Position numbers and translations under genes: made by a program | Shown here: positions 34,778 to 44,535 of the stretch, in pieces | Numbering within the stretch: the stretch's first letter is position 1 | How the letters are laid out: every line of letters begins with the position of its first letter | Notes under the pieces: model-generated | What the model saw: only the letters and a program-made list of their open reading frames with translations | What the model was told of the DNA's origin: nothing | The model's database searches: none | Source: Rhizodiscina lignyota | Lineage: Eukaryota > Ascomycota > Dothideomycetes > Aulographales > Rhizodiscinaceae | NCBI GenBank assembly: GCA_010015805.1 | Contig: ML978134.1 | Span: 1 to 64,000, forward strand | Reading direction: 5' to 3' | Length of the DNA: 64,000 nt

Positions 34778-35893
34778 TTACTTGCTCCTCTTGTAAATCT
34801 TGCGCAGGAATTCCTCGAAGACCTGCTTCTTCAGACCCTCACTCTCGTCCACCTGATCAATCAGCTTTCTCAATTCTGCAACCCTCTCCTCTTCGTATTT
34901 CTGATACACCGCCTTCAAGTCGAGCTCATCGAAGACAACCTTGACCTTCTTTTCGCATTCCGAATCTTTGCGACCATAGTTCTCTTCGAGCACTTTCCGC
35001 TGCTCTAGACTCGCTCGCTGCAACGCTTGGTTGATGAGCCAGCTGCACTTGTTGTCCTGTATATCTGTGCCAATCTTGCCAAGTGTCTCAGGATCGGCGA
35101 AATTGTCCAAGTAGTCGTCTTGAATTTGGAAATACTCTCCCATCGGAATCAGGATGTCCTTCGCTTGCTTCAGGTTCTTCTCCGTCGCAACATTGCAATA
35201 GTGCATCGCCAGCGCAACCGGTAGATAGAAGCTGTAGAACGCGGTCTTGAAGATCACAATGAACGTGTACTTCTCCATGCTGAAGTTGTCCAGATCGACA
35301 TGATCCTCCGGTGCAGTCAACAAGTCGCACGTCTGCCCAAGCTCTGTCTGGAAAGTTGTCTCGTGGAACAGCTCCAGTAAGTCAACATAGCTCTTGTGAC
35401 TTCTGAAGTATTTTTTCAGCAACACGTAGATGCTTCCTTCGAGCATAAATGCGTCGTTGATTGCGATCATCCCAACGTCGGGCATGAGATACCAGCAGGG
35501 ATTGCCTCGTCTGGTCTTCGATGCATCCATAATGTCATCGGAGACAAGGAAGAAGGCTTGGAGCAGCTCCACCATCCATCCCAGCGAAGCAGCGTGGAAG
35601 TATTCGTCTTGGGAGAGGGAGTGGCCGAGGAGGATGGAGGTTGTGTCTACGACGGACATGCCACGATTGCATTTTCCGCCCACAGTGTTGTGCTTTGCAT
35701 TCTATAGCTGTGGTATTAGTGAGGATAGTCCAATATGTGGTCTCGCGATTCAATGGCGAGAATTGGAAATTTCCCCTACCTTCTCGAACCACTCAAGAGC
35801 GTTGGTTGGCAGTCCATATTGCCTGCAATGGTCCAGTACATCATTAACCAAATTAGGAAACACCGTTTCAAACTCTTTGAGTGTCGTCGGCAT
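34778..35893 (-). CDS. ERG20: Farnesyl diphosphate synthase (345 aa)
   Basis: Exons on the minus strand are 35893-35780 and 35701-34778. The intron has a GTAGGG donor and a CTATAG acceptor. The protein makes farnesyl diphosphate from IPP and DMAPP/GPP for sterols, prenylation, dolichol and ubiquinone. First Asp-rich motif is DDIMD (93-97), second DDYLD (233-237). The two residues at positions -5 and -4 before the first motif are Phe-Phe, the aromatic pair that stops the chain at C15 in eukaryotic enzymes. Other blocks are [17 protein letters not shown] and [10 protein letters not shown]. The C-terminus ends IYKRSK, as in Erg20 proteins, and the length matches yeast Erg20. It shares a 360-base divergent promoter with the Cdc23/Apc8 gene and lies tail to tail with the LaeA-like gene. 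It appears to be the housekeeping copy. Confidence 0.96.
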
Positions 35894-36253
35894 CGTGAAA
35901 AGAATGGGAACGTTGTGAATGAGCTGATTGAGAGTGTATTTGTATTTGTTTGCGTTTCACCGTAGTGGCCGATGTTAGGAGATTCAATTGGTCCACCGGC
36001 GGTTTAACCCCCCGGAAAAAGGTCGGCCCGTACGATAATGGACGCGCCGCGACGCGACTCCGTCATCAAGGCCATGTTGTGTAAATAGCTGCATACTGCC
36101 ACACCACTTTACCTTGAGATGCACTTTTCATTGAGATCGTGACCGACCAAAATATAACAAACCGATAGCAAAATGATGCTTGAATCTCTGGAGTATTTTC
36201 CTGCAACACTCAGCAATTAAATTACCCTTTCTTAGGGCGCACAAGCCTCCACC
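35894..36253. promoter_or_regulatory. Shared divergent promoter of ERG20 and CDC23
   Basis: 360 bases between the two ATGs. No clear TATA box is seen. A short CCCCCCGG-like GC patch (near 36009) is present. The distance suggests at least overlapping control regions. Confidence 0.5.
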
Positions 36254-38322
36254 ATGGGTGGTCTCTCATCTGCAGACGCCGCGCAATTGCAAGCGCACTT
36301 GCAACACGCCGTCACTGCCTGTTCCGAGAGATGTCTATGGCAGTCGGCAAAATGGTATTCGAACAAAAACTTCTTCTGCGGCTGAAAGAGACCTGACATC
36401 TGATTAGGGCAGCAGAACTCCTCAACTCTCTCCCAGGCGTTTCTGACTCGCTCAACCAGTCCGACACTGAAGTGGACTCACCAATGAGCGATGGAACCCA
36501 ATCCACACCCCCAAAGCTGAAAATTTCAGTCGATCCAGTCCAAACACAGCTTGAAGCGAAAGAGCTTCCAAGATACCTGCTTGCGAAATCCTTCTTCGAC
36601 TGCCGAGAGTTCGATCGATGTGCGGCCGTCTTCTTACCCGGCAGCTTGCCCAAAGGTGCGGTCGGCTCAAATTTACCACAACCCAACAGGAGAAGTTCGG
36701 CTGGGAAGGGTAAAGCCAGGATGAGCACACCTATAAAGGTCAAGTCCTATGAAGAGTCGCTGTCAGGAATAAGCCACAAATCTCTTTTTCTGGCACTGTA
36801 TGCGAAGTACATCTCAGGAGAGAAGCGGAAGGATGAGGACAGTGAAATGATCCTTGGACCTGCCGATGGGGGCGTGACGAGCAACAAGGAATTAAATGGA
36901 CTGACCTCGATACTTGAAGGGATACTCTCGAATCTGCACGCGAACAACGCCAATGGTGGAGGCTGGCTGGAATACTTGTATGGCATAGTCCTGGCAAAGA
37001 ACAAGAATGAAGAGCTGGCGAAGACATGGCTGATCAAGAGCGTTCATCTCTATCCATACAATTGGGGTGCTTGGGAAGAGTTGTGTAACCTCCTCGGTAC
37101 AATTGAACAAGTATGTCCAACCTCTATTGGAGTAACATGTAGAGTACTGACTTGTTTTAAGCTTCAGCAGGTCACAGAGCAACTCCCTCAAAACATCATG
37201 ACCTACATTTTCCACATCTACGCCAGTCAATCCCTCTTCCAAGTTACCGATCAAGTCCACAACCAACTCACCTCGATTCAATCGATCTTTCCTTCCTCGG
37301 CATTTCTCAAGACTCAAAGAGCACTCCTCTTCTATCACTCTAAAGATTTTGAAGAATCCGAATCGATTTTCTCAGAGCTCCTCACATCTTATCCGCACCG
37401 CATCGACTCTGTGGACGTCTACTCCAATATCCTCTACGTTATGTCGCTACGACCAAAACTCGCTTTCCTCGCACATACCTCGACTCTGACAGACAAATTC
37501 CGACCAGAGACATGCATAGTCGTTGGGAACTATTACTCTCTCCTCTCGCAACATGAAAAGGCGGTCATCTACTTCCGCCGCGCACTCACACTGGATCGCA
37601 CGTTTACTTCTGCATGGACGCTTATGGGCCACGAGTATGTTGAAATGAAGAACAGTCACGCTGCTATCGAATCGTATCGGCGAGCAGTCGAGTCGAACCG
37701 CCGTGATTACCGTGCCTGGTACGGCCTCGGACAGACTTACGAAGTCCTCGAGATGTTCAGTTATGCGCTATGGTACTACCAACGTGCTGCTGGTCTAAGG
37801 CCGTACGATGCCAAGATGTGGCAAGCCGTGGGCCAATGCTTTGCCAAGGTGGGCAAGCTTGGGAATGCTCTCAGGGCATACAAACGCGCTCTTATTGCAG
37901 GGAGCTTCAACGACGGCTCAGCAAGCAGTTTTGGAAATAGCCAAGGTGGCGAGTTTGGCGTCGGACATCTTGGAGGCGGAGTGCTGGATCCGGAAACCCT
38001 CTACCAAGTTGCGAGTATCTACGAAAGACTGGATCAAAAGGAAGAAAGTGCAGCGTATATGGAGCTTGTGCTCGCGCAGGAAGAGGGACCGCAGGCTGAT
38101 GACGAAGACGGAATCTTTGCTGGTAGTTCAGTTCAGGGCGTGGGTGTAACACCAACAACGAGCAAAGCGAGGATGTGGCTGGCGAGGTACGAGTTTGCGC
38201 GAGGAGAATACCAGAGGAGCATGGAGTTGGCGAACGAACTGTGTCAGGACGGAGTTGAGGTCGAAGATGCGAAGGCGCTGGTGAGAGATATTCGGGCAAG
38301 AGTTGAGGCTGATGCGGGATGA
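36254..38322 (+). CDS. CDC23: Anaphase-promoting complex subunit 8 / Cdc23 (about 651 aa)
   Basis: Exons are 36254-36354, 36408-37110 and 37171-38322. Intron 2 (60 bases, GTATGT donor) is open in frame; an alternative acceptor nine bases earlier would add three residues (LQQ). The N-terminus has CLWQSAKWAAELLNSLPG and LAKSFFDCREFDRCAAVFLPG, the Apc8-type helical entry. From about residue 150 the protein is a chain of TPR units (YLYGIVLAKNKNEELAKTW, ALLFYHSKDFEESESIFSEL, GNYYSLLSQHEKAVIYFRRAL, GHEYVEMKNSHAAIESYRRA, GLGQTYEVLEMFSYALWYYQ). These form the homodimeric scaffold of the APC/C ubiquitin ligase, active in the nucleus during mitosis. The C-terminal part has an acidic insert and two more TPR-like pairs. 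Expected to be essential. Confidence 0.93.
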
Positions 38323-39370
38323 AGTGGTCGCGGCGGAATCAGAAATGATGGAAACAGCACCCTGGGTGTTCAACTACAAGCAATGGAATCCCCCATGCAG
38401 ATAGGGGGAAATATCAAGGGAGGATACGAAGTCCAGCAATCAGATATGAGCTGTCATAAGTCCTAACAATAGGTCACCTCAAGGGGGATCATGCAGCCAT
38501 GTCTTTAGTCCAGCCTTTTCGGCGCTCTGTATCAACTGAATTCTATATTGCTGGAGCTCACAGGCTCTTTGAATTGAAGACTTTATTGGAGTGTACGGAA
38601 CTAATTGCGGTCATCCGACCGTGACGCCCTTGGCATTTCAGTGCATCCCCGCCCCGCTCGGGGAGGATAGCATCCAGCATATCGCACTGCGTACCTCACT
38701 CTCGAGAAACGTAACTGCCGAAATCCATCACTTGCCTCTTTCGTTCCATCTTTACATCAAGAGACGAGACTTCCTACCACTATGCAGGAAAGCCAAGGAG
38801 GCTATACAATGAGTCCTACCCGGTTGAGCACCTTCCTGGATTCCTCACTCTCGAACCTCAAAACGACTGGCCTATGAAATCTTCCGGACTGTGGAGATCG
38901 AGTAGTTAAGCGTTCGGCATCGTCTACATTTTCGAGTTAACAACCGAAGGTTCGGGAGACACCCAGGCGGAAGATGACCTGCGAGACATCTCTGCTACCG
39001 GCATGCCGTCACGGCCAAGAGTGTGGAGTCAGGACAAGACTTCCGGGATAAATCCCTACTTCCCCGCAAACTACAAGGATTGAAGGGTGTTTCCCTATGT
39101 ATATCGACTCCTTAGTTGTGAGGAGTGGCCTATCGCTAGATATATTCCGGTACACCATGCAAGGTCTCCGTTGCTTCGAGTAGCATTGGCACATCCATAT
39201 GAACTGGGTTGATCACGGCAGTAATCCCAATCAAACTGCCGTTTCCTTCTGTTTGATGCATACATGAACCCCATGCTTGCTGTCTGGCTACGGTTCTTAG
39301 ACTTCATCAAATTTGGCGTAACCTTTCTACGTATTGGCAACACTCGCAGGCGTTACCTCGCGTGTTCAAG
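38323..39370. other. Intergenic, 1 kb
   Basis: 3' flank of the Cdc23 gene and promoter of the permease gene. Only short unrecognised frames. No repeat is visible by eye. Confidence 0.5.
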
Positions 39371-41184
39371 ATGACATCTGAGTCCAAGATCCTTCAAACA
39401 GACACGGAAAAACAGTTAGAAGGGACAGTCGTCCATCTTGAAGATGCCCTTGATGCTCTCAATATTGACCCCAAGGAGGCCGATGAAGCCTTTGAATTTC
39501 TTAAAGACCATCCAAATGCGGACGCGGTTACTCAAGAGGCAATATCCATTCTAGCTGACGATAGGAAACGAAAAAAGCTCCTTCGCAAGATAGACTGGGC
39601 GATTCTTCCGTGCATGATTGTCGTATATTTTCTCCAGTTCCTGTGAGCTAAGCACGAATGAATGGTTGCGTGGATGCTAACAATCGGACAGTGACAAAAC
39701 CACAATCGGCTACACTGCTGTGATGGGCCTGCGTGAGGACACCCATCTCAAAGGACAAGACTACAGCAATGTCGCTATGATCTTCTACATTGGCTACCTG
39801 GTGGCGGAGTTCCCAACACAATATCTCGCTCAACATATTTCGAGGCTTGGAAAATATCTCGGTGCGAACGTAGTCTTATGGGGTATCACTCTAGCCGCTC
39901 ATTCAGCCGCCCAAAGTTATGCTGGATTGATGATTTGCCGTACAATTCTTGGGATTTTCGAAGCTTGTGTCACGCCGACGTTGGTGCTCGTCGTCGCGAT
40001 GTGGTACAAGAAACAAGAGCAAGGACGGAGGATCTCATACGTCTATGTTTGCAACAGGTCCGTCAGAAACTTAGTGGCAAGCCACATCCCTTGCCATTTT
40101 GTTTCATCGCTGACAATCAATTAGCTTCACTTCCATCTTCGGTGGACTTGTGTCCTACGGTATCTCGTTCTCGAAAAACAACAACTTTGCAAGCTGGCGG
40201 ATTTTCCTCCTGACCATTGGCCTGTTTACTGCCGTAGCTGGTGTGGTAGTATTTTTCTATCTTCCTGATTCTCCGGTCAAGGCAAGGAGGTTCACCGATG
40301 CCGAGAAAGTCGCAACGCTGTTACGTGTGAAGGACAACCAATCCGGGACACAAAATGCCAAGATCAAGGCTGATCAGTTGCGCTTGGTCTTCAAAGATCC
40401 TGGAGTCTATCTTGTTGGCCTCAGTGTGCTGATGTTGAGCGTGCCGACCTCAATCCCCAACTTCGCAAGCATCCTTTTGACAACATTTGGATACACTCCC
40501 CAGCAGGCGGTACGTAGATTATGACTTATTGGGAAATTGTACTGACATTTCTAAAGCTGATTCTCAACATTCCGGGTGGTGTTGTTGGCGCCATTGCTAC
40601 AATTCTCATCGGATACCTTAGCGATCGATGGAATGACCGCAGTCTAGTGATGATCATTAGCATTCTCCCTACTATTGCCGCCTTTGCTATGATGATCGGC
40701 CTCGATCCTGGTGGTGTGCCCAAAAACAAGGGTGCATTGTTGTTTGCACTATATCTTTGCAACTCCTTCACAGCGGTTAGTCATGAAGCCATCTAAACGG
40801 ACAATGTAGTGACTGACCCAATCTTCATAGTCCTTTATGCTTCTTCTTGTCTGGAATGCATCCAATCTTGGGGGCCACACCAAAAAGGTCACAGTCAACG
40901 CAATGACGCTTGTCCTGTACTGCGCCGGAAATATTGCGGGCACCGAATCGTTCATCTCAACGGAAGCCCCGGGTTATGTCAGCGGAAAAGCTGCGATCAT
41001 GGCCACACTATCAGTCCAAGTTTTCTTGTGTTTGGCTCTGAGGTGGCGAAATGATAGGCTGAACAAGAAGAACAAAGAAAAGCTTGCTGCTATGAGCGAA
41101 GATGAGAAGGAGAGGTTACGCGAACAACTTGCGTATGCTGACAAGACGGATCGAGAGAACCCGTTCTTCGTTTATACTCACTGA
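39371..41184 (+). CDS. Dal5/Tna1-type MFS permease (anion:cation symporter family, 531 aa)
   Basis: Exons are 39371-39642, 39692-40057, 40125-40509, 40557-40775 and 40831-41184. Introns are short GT-AG with phase kept. The polar N-terminus of about 70 residues ends in RKKLLRKIDWAILPCMIVVY, the usual start of helix 1 in fungal allantoate/nicotinate-type permeases. Then come DKTTIGYTAVMGLRED, GYLVAEFPTQYLAQH, CRTILGIFEACVTPTLVLVV and WYKKQEQGRR, all ACS-family landmarks, then FYLPDSPVKARRF and a C-terminal half with GYLSDRWNDRSLVM. It ends in the family's hydrophilic tail (ERLREQLAYADKTDRENPFFVYTH). A plasma-membrane importer of an organic anion or vitamin-like compound is expected; the exact substrate is not readable. 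Confidence 0.93.
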
Positions 41185-41421
41185 GAGGTCAGTTTATCTA
41201 GCGCTGTTAAAATCTATTCGCTGGCACTGTCATGTCACATGCTATACGAAGGGGGTAAATGCAGCTCCAGTATTCTGGTCGACCTTTTATGGAAAGGTGC
41301 AGAGAGCAGTTGGCTAGGTCCGATCATGTCAACGAAAACATGAGATAGAAATGAGTAAATTTTGTCGATTTGAAGCTGCTGTTTTCTTAACACTGAGTCA
41401 AAAATTAACTCGGCTCAAATT

Positions 41422-44196
41422 TTAACTCATGTTGTGGTCACGTATAGTCGCCAATTTGTCCAATTCTTCCTGCTTTTCCTTCACTCTTATCACTGTTACA
41501 TTACCTTCACCAACTGCTTTGATTAACTTGTCCAGATCTACATACCAACCCCTCGCCTCCTCCGGTCTTCCCTGAGCCTGCAAAACCATTCCGATATTGA
41601 CTCTACTGACCCAAGTCTGCCATACCTCACCCAGCTGTTGTTCCCGCTGCTCCAGAGCTTTATCATGCAAGCTTTTCGCCTCTTCCAACATTGCCACACC
41701 ATTGGGGCCTCCATCCTCCGCCCACAATCGGAGGCTTTCAGCCAGATTGTTGCGGCCGAACATCACTTGCCGGCTAACACTGAAATCGGGTTGGGAAAGA
41801 GCCTTCTCAAGAACATCGTGCTGGATCTGGATGGCCTCTGCATACTTCCTTTGCTGCTGTAATGCGCCTCCGAGATTGTTCTGAATCAGAATTACGTCTG
41901 GGTGTGCCAGGTTGTCTGCATGTCGCTCCATCTGCACCTGTAATAGGTCGCGGTACTGTGTCTCTGCCTTGCCCGAATCACCTTGCCGCAGATACAAGAG
42001 GGCCAGGGAGTTGCGCACGCGTAGCAAGGTAGGGTTAGCGCGTGGTGCGGTTTTACACAACTCAAACGCCTCTTCAAGGTGTCGCTGCGCTTTATCATAC
42101 CGAGACAACCGATCCAGCGTGATGCCTAAATTGAGGTGCGCGTTCAATGTGGTCAGGCCCGGCTCCGGCTCAATGTACGGCAAGAGGGTGATGAGCTCCT
42201 CCTGTTGCTCGGCCGCAGCAACGATCTCTCCTGCAGTGGACAGCGCTACGGATAGTTCCTTGCGTGCGTCGAAGAGACCCTGGGATGTCACGTCGGAACT
42301 GAGTTTCGCGTATTTCACAGCCTCCCTGTGCTGTTCGATGGCCTCCTTGTACCTGCCGAGTGGTGCGAGCATATTGCCCAGGTTGGTCATCGCTTGGATC
42401 ACATTGGGGTGCGTCTTGGGCATATCTCGAAGGAAGAGCCTCAAGTTCTCCTCAGCCTGGGCCCGCCCTTTCTCCCATTTCCCTGTCAACCCGTACAGAC
42501 GGACTAGAGAGTTACGCGCAATAATGCCGCTCTTGTTGTTCTTACCGTATAGTTTTATTGCTCCTTGGGCGCCTTGAAGCAGTCGAACCTCCGCAGCCTG
42601 CCACTTGCCTTGCTCCATAAGTACAGCTCCGTAGGCACCGCTGTGTATCAACAGTCGCCAGTCGTCTGGCTCGAGGGTGGTTGTATAGATGCTCTCGATG
42701 ATTTCGTGAATGACTGCCGCCTCGTCCGGCTTGTCCATCATCATTTCCGTGTAGGCAACATGCTCTGCTACTTCCATGGTGCGCATATCAGTCGTTCCGT
42801 ATACTTGCTCGCAGATCGTTTCGGCGTCGCAGAAGTATTTGTGCGCTTCAGGAAGCTTGGACATACGTTCCCTATATATTCCCAGCTTGCACAGCAGAGC
42901 TTCCCGTGACTTCTGAAGCCGCATCCAATCCTCTTTGGAGAGGTTGGTCACCCTGCCATCGGTCGTAAACAGGAGTGGGAATCTGCAATCTGTGGCCTCG
43001 TAGATTATGGTCTGTGGTATAGCCTGCCGTAATGCTTGCCGTATATGGGGAATGAGTGCCTCGCATGTCTGCAAGAGCATTGACCTGTGGACTTTGCCGA
43101 ACAATGCGTCCAGGTCTTTGACGGCGTCCCAATGGTACGACGCCAGTGTGCCGTCTTCAGACAGCCGCTTGTAAAGATATGTCCGTATCAGCTCATTCAT
43201 GAAACACTGGTATCCATCGCGTGAGCAGCCGATCAAGGAAAGCGACAGCAATCTGCGGAGGCCGCGCCGGACCTCAAGAGTGTAATGGGGAGATTCCTCG
43301 GCCCAGGCGATATAGAGAAGTGGCAGCGGCATGCCTTGTGTGTCAAGGGCAGACATGCAGCATAACATCTCATATGACTTGTCGTTGCTTCTCGCGACGT
43401 AATCGACAGCCGCCTTCAAGGTGAGCTCCAATGTGTTTGATGCTTCGCTCGATACCTGTTTCTTCAATTGGTGCCAGGCATCTTCTTCGTCGTTCATCCT
43501 CATATATTGGGAGCCAAATGCAGCAAACAGAGCAAGGCCAACCGGTGAGTACTGCAGGCTTTTCAGGGTCTGGTTTGTCTCGTGACCTTTCAGTCTGCCC
43601 TCTGACAACCTTGTGTCCAGAAATTTTTTGGCTTCATCATTCGAGAACGAATCCATTTCGATGAGGCGCATCTTTCCCGTATCAATTCCATTCTCTAAGA
43701 GAACTGACAATTCGAGTCTTGTTGTTATGAGTACTCTCCCAAGCAAAGGTTTGAAAGTATTCAGGAAATTGACCAGTGCTACCTTCTCCATCTCCGGAAA
43801 GCAGTCGAATGACAAGTCGTCGAAAACTAAATGCCTCTTGGCATCGGAATTTTGGCTGTTGTACCATGCAATGAACTGTCTTAGGCCATCAACGTTAGCC
43901 CGATGAATGCCCAAGTCCCGTAGAAGCGTCCCAATTGATTGTTCTAGTCTCCAGAAGCCCCGTGATGAGAGCCACATGAATAGCTCGTCCGGCCTTTGAT
44001 CTCTATTCCTGTATGCATGCTCGATAGCAACATGTGTCTTCCTGAGCTCTGTGTTAGTGGTGATTGCAGGCCATTTAAGGGATATTGAAACTAACCCAGT
44101 TCCCGATGGCCCGTGAAGAATTATGACGCTATTGTAGTTGAGTTTTCGAAGAAATTCGTCTCGTCCGACAAACTTTGCATCCCTCGGAAGTTCCAT
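41422..44196 (-). CDS. NB-ARC/TPR STAND protein without effector domain (906 aa)
   Basis: Exons on the minus strand are 44196-44096 and 44041-41422. The 54-base intron (GTTAGT...CTCAG) falls inside the Walker A motif; splicing gives GPSGTGKT at residues 29-36. NB-ARC marks follow: HLVFDDLSF (Walker B), RVLITTR (sensor) and SPVGLALFAAFG (GLPLAL-like). A winged-helix-like stretch (to about residue 350) and a linker come next. From about residue 430 there are many TPR units of the kinesin-light-chain type (VIQAMTNLGNMLAPLGRYKEA, LNAHLNLGITLDRLSRYDKA, LIQNNLGGALQQQRKYAEA). Fungal NLR-like proteins normally have an N-terminal effector domain (HET, HeLo, lipase, nuclease). Here the NB-ARC starts ten residues in. 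The divergent neighbour is a HET-domain gene, so the effector may be supplied in trans. That is inference. Confidence 0.88.
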   Translation of the reverse strand: MELPRDAKFVGRDEFLRKLNYNSVIILHGPSGTGLVSISLKWPAITTNTELRKTHVAIEHAYRNRDQRPDELFMWLSSRGFWRLEQSIGTLLRDLGIHRANVDGLRQFIAWYNSQNSDAKRHLVFDDLSFDCFPEMEKVALVNFLNTFKPLLGRVLITTRLELSVLLENGIDTGKMRLIEMDSFSNDEAKKFLDTRLSEGRLKGHETNQTLKSLQYSPVGLALFAAFGSQYMRMNDEEDAWHQLKKQVSSEASNTLELTLKAAVDYVARSNDKSYEMLCCMSALDTQGMPLPLLYIAWAEESPHYTLEVRRGLRRLLSLSLIGCSRDGYQCFMNELIRTYLYKRLSEDGTLASYHWDAVKDLDALFGKVHRSMLLQTCEALIPHIRQALRQAIPQTIIYEATDCRFPLLFTTDGRVTNLSKEDWMRLQKSREALLCKLGIYRERMSKLPEAHKYFCDAETICEQVYGTTDMRTMEVAEHVAYTEMMMDKPDEAAVIHEIIESIYTTTLEPDDWRLLIHSGAYGAVLMEQGKWQAAEVRLLQGAQGAIKLYGKNNKSGIIARNSLVRLYGLTGKWEKGRAQAEENLRLFLRDMPKTHPNVIQAMTNLGNMLAPLGRYKEAIEQHREAVKYAKLSSDVTSQGLFDARKELSVALSTAGEIVAAAEQQEELITLLPYIEPEPGLTTLNAHLNLGITLDRLSRYDKAQRHLEEAFELCKTAPRANPTLLRVRNSLALLYLRQGDSGKAETQYRDLLQVQMERHADNLAHPDVILIQNNLGGALQQQRKYAEAIQIQHDVLEKALSQPDFSVSRQVMFGRNNLAESLRLWAEDGGPNGVAMLEEAKSLHDKALEQREQQLGEVWQTWVSRVNIGMVLQAQGRPEEARGWYVDLDKLIKAVGEGNVTVIRVKEKQEELDKLATIRDHNMS

Positions 44197-44535
44197 AATA
44201 TGCGTGTCAGAGAGTGTTAACTGACGCCCTTGTCGTGGAGATAAATCACCCCTTCATGAATGGTCCTCGCTCAATCAACGCTTTAACATGATTGACAGCG
44301 CACGCTGGCAGGAATGATTGAACTTTCTTGTTCATGAGATTTTCAGCTTTCCGGAATAAAATAGGAGAAATTGTTCAATATTCGTAGCTGAACAAAGGAA
44401 AACACGCTAGTTGGTATCTGATTAGCGTTGCCTAACTGGGAACCACCCCCTGAATCTTTATTTAGTCTGTGAGTCTGGACCTTCGAATTTCCAGAGCGAT
44501 AAAACTTCTTCAAGAATTCGCAACATACCTCTGAG
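44197..44535. promoter_or_regulatory. Divergent promoter between NB-ARC-TPR and HET genes
   Basis: 339 bases between the two ATGs, AT-rich in the middle. The head-to-head layout would allow joint control of the pair. No distinct regulator site is recognised. Confidence 0.5.
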
